Position numbers and translations under genes: made by a program. From contig CADCOX010000211.1 of NCBI GenBank assembly GCA_902803195.1, forward strand, positions 1 through 6,426: a stretch of 6,426 nt of DNA, given 5' to 3'. Shown here piece after piece: positions 1 to 6,424 of this stretch. Each line of letters starts with the position of its first letter. The first letter of the stretch is position 1. The notes beneath the pieces were generated by a model. That model made no database searches. It was not told the origin of the DNA and was given only the letters and a program-made list of their open reading frames with translations. Source of the stretch: an uncultured Bacteroidales bacterium. Lineage in GTDB: Bacteria; Bacteroidota; Bacteroidia; Bacteroidales; Bacteroidaceae.

Positions 1-687
1 TTCCCTAATCTGCTTCCTAATTACGGCCAGATTATGGCCATCAAAGGCGCTGGCGACCTCTCTATCACCGATGGAGCAGTCATCTCAGCGCAGGATTTAG
101 CGCGAGCAGGTGTAGTAGTCAAAGGCTTTACTGAAGAAGGCATCGTGGACCTGAAGATGAACGTGGTCATCCAGATTGTGATGATTACTGCAGCCGCGTT
201 GATGATTATCTTTTGCAAAGCACAACCTAAAAAAGCCGTATCCGGACCTGTATGGCAGTCGGGTATGGTCGCCGTGGTCGCCATTTATGGTATCGCCTGG
301 ATGGCCGATACGTATTTCTCTAATTATATGTTCGAAATCCAAAGGGCTCTTGAAGGTATCGTAGCACAGTATCCTTGGTCCATTGCCATCGTATTTTTCC
401 TCGTATCGGTGCTCATCAACTCTCAAGGTGCAGTGGTCGTGGCGATGCTACCGCTAGCCTACAAACTGGGCATTCCCGGCCCCGTACTGTTGGGTGTGTT
501 CCCGTCTGTCTACGGCTACTTCTTCATCCCTAACTATCCGTCGGATATTGCCACGGTCAACTTCGACCGCTCAGGCACCACGGTCATTGGAAAATACCTG
601 CTCAACCACTCCTTCATGATGCCAGGCCTTATCAGCGTGAGCGTCTCTACACTGGTCGCCTATATATTGTCTATGATTATCTATTAA
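1..687 (+). CDS. Anaerobic C4-dicarboxylate transporter, DcuA/DcuB family, C-terminal half (5' truncated)
   Basis: The reading frame is open from the first base and ends at TAA (685-687), giving 228 visible residues. Family members are usually about 430-450 residues, so roughly half is missing beyond the window edge. An internal ATG at 34 is not the true start, because the frame continues upstream with family-like sequence. The visible part is strongly hydrophobic, with inner-membrane segments near residues 54-72, 88-104, 126-155 and 205-226. The conserved C-terminal Dcu block is clear: YFFIPNYPSD followed by NFDRSGTT and then GKYLLNHSFMMPG (about residues 173-208). Known family role: exchange or uptake of fumarate, malate and aspartate and efflux of succinate during anaerobic growth, which suits a succinate-producing Bacteroidales cell. 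I cannot tell DcuA from DcuB from this half. It is convergent with the kinase gene and separated from it by a hairpin terminator. Confidence 0.93.
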   Translation, partial: FPNLLPNYGQIMAIKGAGDLSITDGAVISAQDLARAGVVVKGFTEEGIVDLKMNVVIQIVMITAAALMIIFCKAQPKKAVSGPVWQSGMVAVVAIYGIAWMADTYFSNYMFEIQRALEGIVAQYPWSIAIVFFLVSVLINSQGAVVVAMLPLAYKLGIPGPVLLGVFPSVYGYFFIPNYPSDIATVNFDRSGTTVIGKYLLNHSFMMPGLISVSVSTLVAYILSMIIY

Positions 688-704
688 GGTTCACCTGCAT
701 ATAA

Positions 705-750
705 AAGAAAAGAATCTCCGGGACAGTGAAGTCTTGGAGATTCTTTTCTT
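705..750. terminator. Bidirectional hairpin terminator between convergent genes
   Basis: A perfect 15-bp inverted repeat has arms at 705-719 (AAGAAAAGAATCTCC) and 736-750, with a 16-nt loop. The loop-proximal half of the stem is the GC-richer ATCTCC/GGAGAT. The outer half is A-rich on the left and T-rich on the right, so the transcript ends its hairpin in a U-rich stretch on either strand. It begins 17 nt after the dcu stop codon and lies 19 nt beyond the kinase stop codon on the opposite strand. This is the expected position for a shared intrinsic terminator. Folding energy was not computed. Confidence 0.85.
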
Positions 751-769
751 AATGTAATCCCAAATGGGC

Positions 770-1858
770 TTACTGTTCCGCAATAAATGCTGCCATCTCA
801 TCTTTAAGTGCATAGGCACTCTTGAAGAGGGCGAGCTGGTTCTTCACACGATCAAGGTTGTGTTCAGGATAGCGGCACTTCCAATACTTATCCCCGCTGA
901 TGTAATCCCAGAGGAAACGCACAGCCTGCATATAGGGGAAGAGCGTGGCTGCATAAGGCAGTAGTTCTTTCTCTGTAGGAGTGAGGAAACTCTTTGCAGA
1001 GCGTAGATAACCGCGGGTAAAGGCCTTGAAGATCTCCATGTTGAAGCCCACCTTTGAAAGGTCAGGGTCATCTTCAGCAGTGAAGTTAGCAGCCGTACGA
1101 AGGAAATCGCCGTAATCCGAGAAGATGAAGTTTGGCATGACGGTGTCGAGGTCGATGACGCAAAGCACACGGTCCTGTTTGTCGAACATCATGTTGTTAA
1201 CCTTCGTGTCGCAGTGGCAAATGCGCTTAGGCAGTTTACCCTCGCGTCCGAGCCGCTCGGCCAGAGTCATCTCGTCGGCATAGCTGAGCAGTTCGTCGAT
1301 GATAGGCTGCACTGAGGCTACGCGTCCTGCAGGGTCTTTGGCAATAACCTCTTTGAGTTGCTCGAGGCGGAATTCCATGTTGTGGAAGTCTTTGATGGTC
1401 TCTCCGAGTTCAACAGGGATATCAGCCAGCATAGCCTGAAACTCACCGAACGCCTCGCCGGCAGCCTCACTGGACTCGGGATTGACGGCCTGTTTGGTTA
1501 CAGCATCGTTGATGAAGACCATTAGGCGCCAGGGCTCGCCATCAACGGTCGTGTAGAGTTTGGAAGCATCGGACTTAAGTGGTACAAAGGTCAACACTTT
1601 GCGGTCGATGTCTTGCTCACCGCGTGCCTCCAGTTTCTTGCGGATGTGGTCTGTGACGGCGCGAATGTTGTTCATGAGCATGTCCACGTCGGGAAAGACA
1701 TTGGTGTTAACGCGCTGCAGAACGTAGTTAGGCGCATCGGCCTCAGCAGTTTTCACGAGGAGCGTGTCGTTGATGAGTCCCTCACCGAGGGGTTTGATTT
1801 CGGCGACCGTTCCACGGATGGCGAACTGGTCGACGATGGCAAGTAGTTTGTCGTTCAT
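770..1858 (-). CDS. APH-family sugar 1-kinase, N-acetylhexosamine 1-kinase (NahK)-like
   Basis: This 362-residue protein has the aminoglycoside phosphotransferase/choline kinase fold (PF01636 type). A glycine-rich N-lobe segment, GEGLINDT (25-32), is followed by YVLQRVN and VFPD (45-57). The Brenner-type catalytic loop HCDTKVNN is at 215-222, with D217 as probable catalytic base and N222 conserved. The metal-binding segment IDLDTVMP is at 235-242 (D236/D238), followed by SDYGDFLR (247-254). The C-terminal DYISGDKYWK...YPEHNLDR block (318-336) also resembles NahK, which is about 360 residues long. NahK phosphorylates GlcNAc or GalNAc at C1 using ATP in the cytoplasm; the exact sugar here is unproven. 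The MNDKLL start is chosen because family-like sequence begins directly after it. No Shine-Dalgarno is seen. The gene lies 145 bp downstream of the MG2 gene on the same strand, and no TAnnTTTG box reads toward it in that gap, so it may be co-transcribed. MurNAc/GlcNAc kinase AmgK is the main alternative, but the catalytic-loop wording fits NahK better. Confidence 0.85.
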   Translation of the reverse strand: MNDKLLAIVDQFAIRGTVAEIKPLGEGLINDTLLVKTAEADAPNYVLQRVNTNVFPDVDMLMNNIRAVTDHIRKKLEARGEQDIDRKVLTFVPLKSDASKLYTTVDGEPWRLMVFINDAVTKQAVNPESSEAAGEAFGEFQAMLADIPVELGETIKDFHNMEFRLEQLKEVIAKDPAGRVASVQPIIDELLSYADEMTLAERLGREGKLPKRICHCDTKVNNMMFDKQDRVLCVIDLDTVMPNFIFSDYGDFLRTAANFTAEDDPDLSKVGFNMEIFKAFTRGYLRSAKSFLTPTEKELLPYAATLFPYMQAVRFLWDYISGDKYWKCRYPEHNLDRVKNQLALFKSAYALKDEMAAFIAEQ

Positions 1859-1873
1859 AAGTGTAAAAGAGCA

Positions 1874-1907
1874 GACCCACCCCCTGCCCTCCCTTGTAGG
1901 GAGGGAG
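1874..1907. repeat. GC-rich hairpin repeat unit, left copy of an inverted pair
   Basis: This 34-nt unit is the inverted counterpart of 1962-1995, with 30 of 34 positions pairing. The innermost 21 nt (1887-1907 against 1962-1982) match perfectly. The core at 1887-1905 is also a hairpin by itself: CCCTCCCT, loop TGT, AGGGAGGG. The unit ends 16 nt before the kinase start codon and so would lie in the kinase mRNA leader. The shape (self-complementary core, paired inverted copies, intergenic position) resembles REP-like elements, but copy number elsewhere in the genome cannot be seen. Confidence 0.85.
1876..1893 (-). other. G-quadruplex-capable motif in the kinase leader
   Basis: Read on the minus strand, the sense strand for the kinase, the bases are GGGAGGGCAGGGGGTGGG. 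These are four G-runs of at least three separated by loops of 1, 2 and 1 nt. This meets the standard G3+N1-7 quadruplex pattern with very short loops. It sits about 18-35 nt upstream of the kinase ATG. Folding in the cell is not shown, and the motif competes with the 1887-1905 hairpin for the same bases. Confidence 0.6.
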
Positions 1908-1961
1908 CAGATACTTTTGCTATAAGTTGTTATTAATCTTCATTTCTTAGTTAGGTGACCA

Positions 1962-1995
1962 CTCCCTCCCTACAAGGGAGGGTGAGGGGAGGGTC
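1962..1995. repeat. GC-rich hairpin repeat unit, right copy of an inverted pair
   Basis: This is the inverted partner of 1874-1907. It begins 8 nt past the MG2 gene's stop codon on the minus strand. Its core CCCTCCCTACAAGGGAGGG (1964-1982) is the exact reverse complement of the left core. The two copies enclose 54 bp of AT-rich sequence without a gene. Together they could form a 122-nt foldback, or each could fold on its own. On the plus strand the unit runs into TCTTTTT (1994-2000), which gives it the look of an intrinsic terminator for transcripts running antisense to the flanking genes. Confidence 0.85.
1976..1993 (+). other. G-quadruplex-capable motif on the opposite strand, right repeat copy
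   Basis: The plus strand reads GGGAGGGTGAGGGGAGGG, four G-runs with loops of 1, 3 and 1 nt. It mirrors the minus-strand motif of the left copy, because the two repeat units are inverted. Here the G-rich strand is the template strand for the flanking minus-strand genes, so a quadruplex would form in DNA or in an antisense RNA, not in their mRNA. Confidence 0.55.
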
Positions 1996-2003
1996 TTTTT
2001 CTG

Positions 2004-4823
2004 TTAGTTTCTCAGCAAGGTTCCATCTGCCGCCTGCCCGTTGGCATCCACGGCAATGGTTGTCGGCCTGCTGCCCGTGAAGAAGGTGACGGTGGCGCGG
2101 CCTTCGTCATCGAGCTTCAGGTTGGGATTCCAATAGAGCGTGCGGCGATAGTCCTGCTGCCCTTGGGGCAGGGGATGTTGGCTATAGTCGGGTTGGTAGA
2201 AGTCATCAGCCACGTTGAAACCCTGTAGCACATAACGGCGATCACGATAGGTTACTCGTTTACCCTGATCTTCGGGGCGGCGCAGATCGATGGTCACCGT
2301 GGGTTGATTGTCCTGGCTGAAGGCCGTACTACCTTCGCGGCGTGGCGAATAATCAGTGTAGACGTAGACTTTGTCGAGGTTGTAAAGGTAGTTGTACTCA
2401 TTGAGCACGCTAGGCGAGTGGTAGAAGGTGCTGTTCTTCGTGTTGTAACGCGCCTCCATCGGGTAAGTGCGTTCCATGTTCATATCGCCAATATAGGTGC
2501 GAGCGATGTCGGTCATGAAACGGTCATGACCTTGGAACCAAGCCACGCTGAGACCCGCGTCGACCACCTCGTTGAAGGCTTCGTAGGCGTCCAAGACGAA
2601 CGCAGGTTTCGTGGCATCAAAGGCACGCAGGCCCCGTCGCCGTGCCCGCACGGTGACGGTGTTCATTACCGTACCACCATCGGGGACGAAGTCCAGCGCT
2701 TGTGTCACGCCCTCGGGAGTGGGAGCATATTGCGTGTGATAGTAGTTATAGGGTTTGACGAAACGAGGATAGGGGAAAGAGAGCCGCACGTAGAACTCAG
2801 GGTATTCCTCCTCATCCATCGATACCCACATATGCTTCTCGCCCTTTCGCCATTGAGTAGTGTCACTTGCGCCTAGGTAGAGTAGGCAGTAGCCCTCGAA
2901 GTCAGGCACCTGCATGCGGAAACGCCCCTTCTGTGTGACGGCATCGCCTATGACACCCTCTTTGGAGCCGGGCTGCACAAACTCGGCATGCACTTGTACC
3001 TCATGCTTCAGTCGGCCTTCGTCCTCATAAAAACGTGCGGCAGCCATGTCGCCCGTTACCCGGTGCTGCCCTTCGCGCACCTGATAGTTACGGGTACTCT
3101 CCAATAGTTGGTTGAAGGCCTCCTCGTTGCTCATCTCCAACTGGTCGCCCTCAGCCGCATCCATGGCGTCCCACTGGCTTTGCAGGTCCTGCGCGTCAGC
3201 CTCCATGAATTGTTGGTGATCAGCCAGATCCTTTTCGCGTATCTCGTCCTCCTTATTGGCCCCGGTGTACTTGTGTACTATGCCCGAGAGCACTTGTGTG
3301 TACTCGGCGGGATGGCTGAGAGTGAAGGCTCCGGGTGTAGCCATCGTGTGCCAGTCAAAGCGCCGCCAGCCTTGCGTCATCATCAGCAGGTCGAGAGCTA
3401 CTTGATGCTCTTCGTCATCGCGCTCAAAGAAATAAGCGGCATCAGGCACGAAGCCTTTGATCTCCGATGACAACAGCATCTCTGTCAGAATGTTGCCATT
3501 GTCGAACGTATAATCTTGTGCGCCCGCATCGCGGACGGAGAGTGAAAGGGTGGGGGCTTCGCCCGACGACGAAATCGTCGGGCACTCAATCTGAAGAGAG
3601 GCTTGCTCGTAGGGCTGATATTCAGACTTGACGCCGCTGATGGTTAGCGATGGTTGAGTAAGCGTTGGTTTAGCTACAAAGAAGAGGCGGTCGGCCCATA
3701 CGCGTCCTTGCGCATCGAAGACCGTTGCCTGATTGACACCCGCTGGCAGTTGGTCTATCCTATAGCGGAGTGTCGCTTCGCCATCAGTCATCGCATCTAA
3801 TGGTTCAAAGCGTTCTACCCTACCCTCGTGCATGAGCGTCAGCCCCAACGCCTGCTGGGCTGCAACGCCTCGAGGCTGTATGTTGACCACCCACTCGTCG
3901 GCCTGCCGCTCCACACTGAGGGCTACGCCATCGGCGGCTACACGCTTCACCTCGGATTTAGCCGTACGGCCATCTGGGGTAGTGAAAAGGGCTGTGTAGG
4001 AGGCTCCCGCCTGTGGCGCGAAACTTACTTTGCCACGTCCGCGGCTGACGGTTTGACCCTCAGTCACTACCGCGCCATTGCTGTCAAGGATGCGCAACGA
4101 TCCCGTCTGCCATTCGCCTTCCTCCGTTGCCACTTCGAAAGCCAAGCGACACGGCGCGCCGCCTACAAGGCGACCGCCTTCGGGATAGCACGATAGCACC
4201 AGCCCCGACTTGTCCTCTTCTTTGTAGACGCGACGCAGCGGACGCACCGTCATATCGTGGTAAAACTCGCCCGCCACCTTCGGTTTGCTGTAGACGGGGA
4301 ACACGCGCGAGTAGAGTTTGTCGTAGTCACGATAATACTCGCGTGCCATTGCTTTGTTAAAGAACCATTTCTCGGCGAACTTCGTATGGGGATGCTGCTG
4401 CTGGCCCCAGTTGAGTTGCCACCGGGTATAAGCGCGCAACTCATAGTAGCCGCCATAGAGCGTATCGGCCAACACAAAGTTGCCGTGGCCCTTTCCATTC
4501 TTCATTTCCACCAGCTGGCGCTCCACCAAATAGCCATCCTGGTTGTAAAGTTCGGCATAGAGTACGCGGCTGACGTTCGAGGGCACGTCTTTGTCGGTGC
4601 GGCGCGTGTAGGCTGCATACCAGATGGTATCGCCCAGGAAGTAGCACGTGTTGTCCATGTGCACGAACACCTTCTCTTGCGGCACAGCGTTGCCAAAGCG
4701 CGTCAGCCTGTCGGCCCACCCATCCAGCGTCGAAGGCGTGGCCTGCGGCATCTGTGCCATCAGGCCAACCACACAATTGAATAAAAGGAACGCGCACATG
4801 AGTGCCGAGCGTTGATGCTTCAT
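2004..4823 (-). CDS. Large secreted MG2 (macroglobulin-like) domain protein, function unknown
   Basis: The 939-residue protein starts with a Sec signal peptide: basic n-region KHQR (2-5), hydrophobic core to about 22, likely signal peptidase I cleavage after LMA (about 23). No lipobox cysteine is seen. Residues about 48-135 form an MG2-like beta-sandwich, with KVFVHMDN, GDTIWYAAYT and YGGYYELRAYTRW. A second macroglobulin-like domain spans about 207-300, starting at CYPEGGRLVGG. Further beta-rich domains follow to about 430. Residues about 521-585 form an acidic, Glu/Asp/Gln-rich, probably helical insertion. A segment from about 716, VMNTVTVRARRRG, resembles the start of a TonB plug but is degenerate. 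The C-terminal YWNPNLKLDDEGRATVTF (897-914) is typical of this Bacteroidetes family. There is no outer-membrane barrel, no thioester motif and no catalytic signature, so it is probably a periplasmic or surface envelope protein. M1 is preferred over M9 because it supplies the basic n-region and lies just below a promoter box. Confidence 0.85.
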   Translation of the reverse strand: MKHQRSALMCAFLLFNCVVGLMAQMPQATPSTLDGWADRLTRFGNAVPQEKVFVHMDNTCYFLGDTIWYAAYTRRTDKDVPSNVSRVLYAELYNQDGYLVERQLVEMKNGKGHGNFVLADTLYGGYYELRAYTRWQLNWGQQQHPHTKFAEKWFFNKAMAREYYRDYDKLYSRVFPVYSKPKVAGEFYHDMTVRPLRRVYKEEDKSGLVLSCYPEGGRLVGGAPCRLAFEVATEEGEWQTGSLRILDSNGAVVTEGQTVSRGRGKVSFAPQAGASYTALFTTPDGRTAKSEVKRVAADGVALSVERQADEWVVNIQPRGVAAQQALGLTLMHEGRVERFEPLDAMTDGEATLRYRIDQLPAGVNQATVFDAQGRVWADRLFFVAKPTLTQPSLTISGVKSEYQPYEQASLQIECPTISSSGEAPTLSLSVRDAGAQDYTFDNGNILTEMLLSSEIKGFVPDAAYFFERDDEEHQVALDLLMMTQGWRRFDWHTMATPGAFTLSHPAEYTQVLSGIVHKYTGANKEDEIREKDLADHQQFMEADAQDLQSQWDAMDAAEGDQLEMSNEEAFNQLLESTRNYQVREGQHRVTGDMAAARFYEDEGRLKHEVQVHAEFVQPGSKEGVIGDAVTQKGRFRMQVPDFEGYCLLYLGASDTTQWRKGEKHMWVSMDEEEYPEFYVRLSFPYPRFVKPYNYYHTQYAPTPEGVTQALDFVPDGGTVMNTVTVRARRRGLRAFDATKPAFVLDAYEAFNEVVDAGLSVAWFQGHDRFMTDIARTYIGDMNMERTYPMEARYNTKNSTFYHSPSVLNEYNYLYNLDKVYVYTDYSPRREGSTAFSQDNQPTVTIDLRRPEDQGKRVTYRDRRYVLQGFNVADDFYQPDYSQHPLPQGQQDYRRTLYWNPNLKLDDEGRATVTFFTGSRPTTIAVDANGQAADGTLLRN
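3561..3583. repeat. 23-nt perfect hairpin inside the MG2 gene
   Basis: GCCCGACGA (3561-3569) and TCGTCGGGC (3575-3583) are perfectly complementary around a 5-nt loop. The element lies in frame and encodes part of CPTISSSGEAP (about residues 414-424), a short polar linker between beta-rich segments where an insertion would be tolerated. Such a GC-rich 9-bp stem in coding sequence could be chance or a small palindromic repeat inserted in frame; the window has no second copy. Confidence 0.6.
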
Positions 4824-4847
4824 GTCCGAAAACTTTTGTTTGGGCTA

Positions 4848-4880
4848 CAAAGATAGTCATTTTCGTGGGCATCCTTGCAA
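4848..4880 (-). promoter_or_regulatory. Bacteroidetes-type promoter for the MG2 gene
   Basis: On the minus strand a -7 box TATCTTTG (4848-4855) matches TAnnTTTG exactly. A TTG at 4878-4880 lies 22 nt upstream and could serve as the -33 element. Transcription would begin near 4841, giving a leader of only about 18 nt. That leader has no Shine-Dalgarno but contains the A-rich AAACAAAAG. Confidence 0.6.
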
Positions 4881-4961
4881 TACAAGGCCGTTTTTTTCGT
4901 TTTATCGCATATTTAACACTTTTTTCTATGCTCCTCTGAGCCTGCGTGTCTAAATAATCGC

Positions 4962-4969
4962 TAACTTTG
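4962..4969 (+). promoter_or_regulatory. Bacteroidetes-type -7 box for the glmM-like gene
   Basis: TAACTTTG matches TAnnTTTG exactly and lies 49 nt before the mutase ATG, which predicts a leader of about 40 nt. I see no convincing TTG/TTTG -33 element at the expected distance. T-runs at 4891-4897 and 4920-4925 lie upstream. The leader lacks a Shine-Dalgarno sequence, as is frequent in this phylum. Confidence 0.6.
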
Positions 4970-5018
4970 CAGTCGAATAACACCGAAAAACCTAATCATT
5001 TCATAAACTTACTTCAAC

Positions 5019-6407
5019 ATGACTCTCATCAAATCCATTTCCGGCATCCGTGGCACCATCGGTGGCCGTGCAGGCGACACCCTGAACCCCTTGGACATCG
5101 TCAAGTTTGTCTCGGCTTATGCCACCCTCATCCGTAAGACCGAAACTATTGGCACCAATAAGATAGTCGTTGGTCGCGATGCCCGCATCTCAGGCGAGAT
5201 GGTGAAGAATGTCGTCTGCGGCACGCTCATGGGCATGGGCTTCGACGTCGTCAATATCGGACTTGCTACTACGCCCACCACCGAATTGGCTGTGACGATG
5301 GAGAAAGCCTGCGGTGGCATCATTCTCACCGCCTCTCACAACCCCCGTCAGTGGAACGCCCTGAAACTGCTGAACTCTGATGGCGAATTCCTTAATGCCG
5401 CCGAAGGTGCCGAAGTATTGCGCATCGCTGCTGCTGAGGACTTTGAGTATGCCGACGTTGACCACCTCGGCCACTATCGCGAGGACAACAGCTACGACCA
5501 ACGCCACATCGACCTCGTCAAGGACCTTGCCCTCGTGGACGTAGAAGCCATCCGTGCTCGCAAGTTCCGCGTTGCTCTTGACACCGTCAACTCCGTCGGA
5601 GGCGTCATCCTGCCCAAACTGCTGGAGCAACTCGGTGTGGAGACCGTCACCTGCCTCTATGGCGAACCGACGGGCGACTTCCAGCACAATCCCGAACCCT
5701 TGGAAAAGAACCTTGGCGACATCAAGGCTCTCATGCAGAAAGGCGGCTACGACATCGCTTTCGTGGTAGACCCCGACGTCGACCGTCTGGCTCTCTTCTG
5801 CGAAGATGGCACTATGTATGGCGAAGAGTACACGCTCGTCACCGTAGCCGACTACATCCTTCAGCATACGCCTGGCAACACCGTCTCCAACCTCTCTTCC
5901 ACCCGTGCCCTGCGCGATGTGACTCGCAAATACGGTTGCGAATACAATGCTGCTGCCGTGGGTGAAGTCAACGTGGTTACCAAGATGAAAGCCACCAACG
6001 CAGTCATCGGCGGCGAAGGCAACGGCGGCGTTATCTATCCTGCTGCCCACTATGGCCGCGATGCCCTCGTAGGCATAGCTCTCATCCTCACCTATCTGGC
6101 CAAGCGCGGCATGAAGACCAGTGAACTGCGTGCCACCTACCCCTCCTACGCCATTGCCAAAAACCGCATCGACCTCACCCCCGACACCGATGTGGACGCC
6201 ATCCTCGCCCGTGTGAAGGAGCTCTACAAGGACGAGGAGGTCAATGACATCGATGGCGTGAAGATTGATTTTCCCGACAAGTGGGTACACCTGCGCAAGT
6301 CAAACACCGAACCCATCATCCGCGTCTACAGCGAAGCCTCCACGATGGCCGATGCCGATGCCCTCGGCAAACAAATCATGGACGTTGTCTACGCCATGAC
6401 AAAGTAA
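5019..6407 (+). CDS. glmM: Phosphoglucosamine mutase (GlmM-like), alpha-D-phosphohexomutase family
   Basis: The complete 462-residue cytoplasmic enzyme shows all four phosphohexomutase landmarks in order. The N-terminal SISGIRGT is at 6-13. The phosphoserine loop TASHNP is at 104-109, with S106 as the phosphorylated residue. The Mg-binding loop DPDVDR is at 251-256 (D251, D253, D255). The sugar-binding loop GGEGNGG is at 331-337. The C-terminal phosphate-binding RKSNTEPIIRVYSE is at 426-439. The expected reaction is GlcN-6-P to GlcN-1-P, a step toward UDP-GlcNAc for peptidoglycan and lipid A. The GEGNGG loop and the SISGIRG start fit the archaeal/Bacteroidetes type of GlmM better than the proteobacterial type, and phosphomannomutase/phosphoglucomutase activity cannot be excluded. 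The ATG at 5019 directly precedes the conserved N-terminus, so the start is secure. The gene is divergent from the MG2 gene and has its own TAnnTTTG box. Confidence 0.88.
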   Translation: MTLIKSISGIRGTIGGRAGDTLNPLDIVKFVSAYATLIRKTETIGTNKIVVGRDARISGEMVKNVVCGTLMGMGFDVVNIGLATTPTTELAVTMEKACGGIILTASHNPRQWNALKLLNSDGEFLNAAEGAEVLRIAAAEDFEYADVDHLGHYREDNSYDQRHIDLVKDLALVDVEAIRARKFRVALDTVNSVGGVILPKLLEQLGVETVTCLYGEPTGDFQHNPEPLEKNLGDIKALMQKGGYDIAFVVDPDVDRLALFCEDGTMYGEEYTLVTVADYILQHTPGNTVSNLSSTRALRDVTRKYGCEYNAAAVGEVNVVTKMKATNAVIGGEGNGGVIYPAAHYGRDALVGIALILTYLAKRGMKTSELRATYPSYAIAKNRIDLTPDTDVDAILARVKELYKDEEVNDIDGVKIDFPDKWVHLRKSNTEPIIRVYSEASTMADADALGKQIMDVVYAMTK

Positions 6408-6414
6408 GCGACAC

Positions 6415-6424
6415 GCTCGCGAGC
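6415..6424. other. 10-bp palindrome after the glmM stop, possibly part of a terminator
   Basis: GCTCGCGAGC is a perfect palindrome that begins 7 nt after the glmM stop codon. It has no loop of its own, and the window ends two bases later, so a larger stem or T-tract cannot be seen. Confidence 0.25.

Noticed and set aside
770..1858. Aminoglycoside resistance phosphotransferase
   Set aside because: The fold is shared, but the motifs and length fit sugar 1-kinases of the NahK type, and there is no resistance or mobile-element context.
1912..1919. TACTTTTG, an exact TAnnTTTG match on the plus strand between the repeats
   Set aside because: No plus-strand gene follows; it would read antisense into the MG2 gene. 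A chance match in AT-rich DNA is more likely without RNA data.
1887..1982. Repeated 19-mers as a CRISPR fragment
   Set aside because: There are only two copies, in opposite orientation, with a single 58-nt gap; CRISPR repeats are direct and regularly spaced.
4754..4823. Lipoprotein signal for the MG2 protein
   Set aside because: C10 and C17 in the hydrophobic stretch are not preceded by a lipobox; an ordinary signal peptidase I site near residue 23 fits better.
4257..4983. Open frames overlapping the 5' part of the MG2 gene on both strands (4257-4784 plus; 4441-4983 minus)
   Set aside because: They lie out of frame or antisense to a gene with signal peptide, promoter and family domains, and show no family signature.
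5190..6290. Long open frame (366 codons) on the minus strand opposite glmM
   Set aside because: It is antisense to a gene with all family motifs; the encoded protein is low-complexity Val/Gly/Asp-rich sequence with no recognisable family, as expected from the codon bias of glmM.
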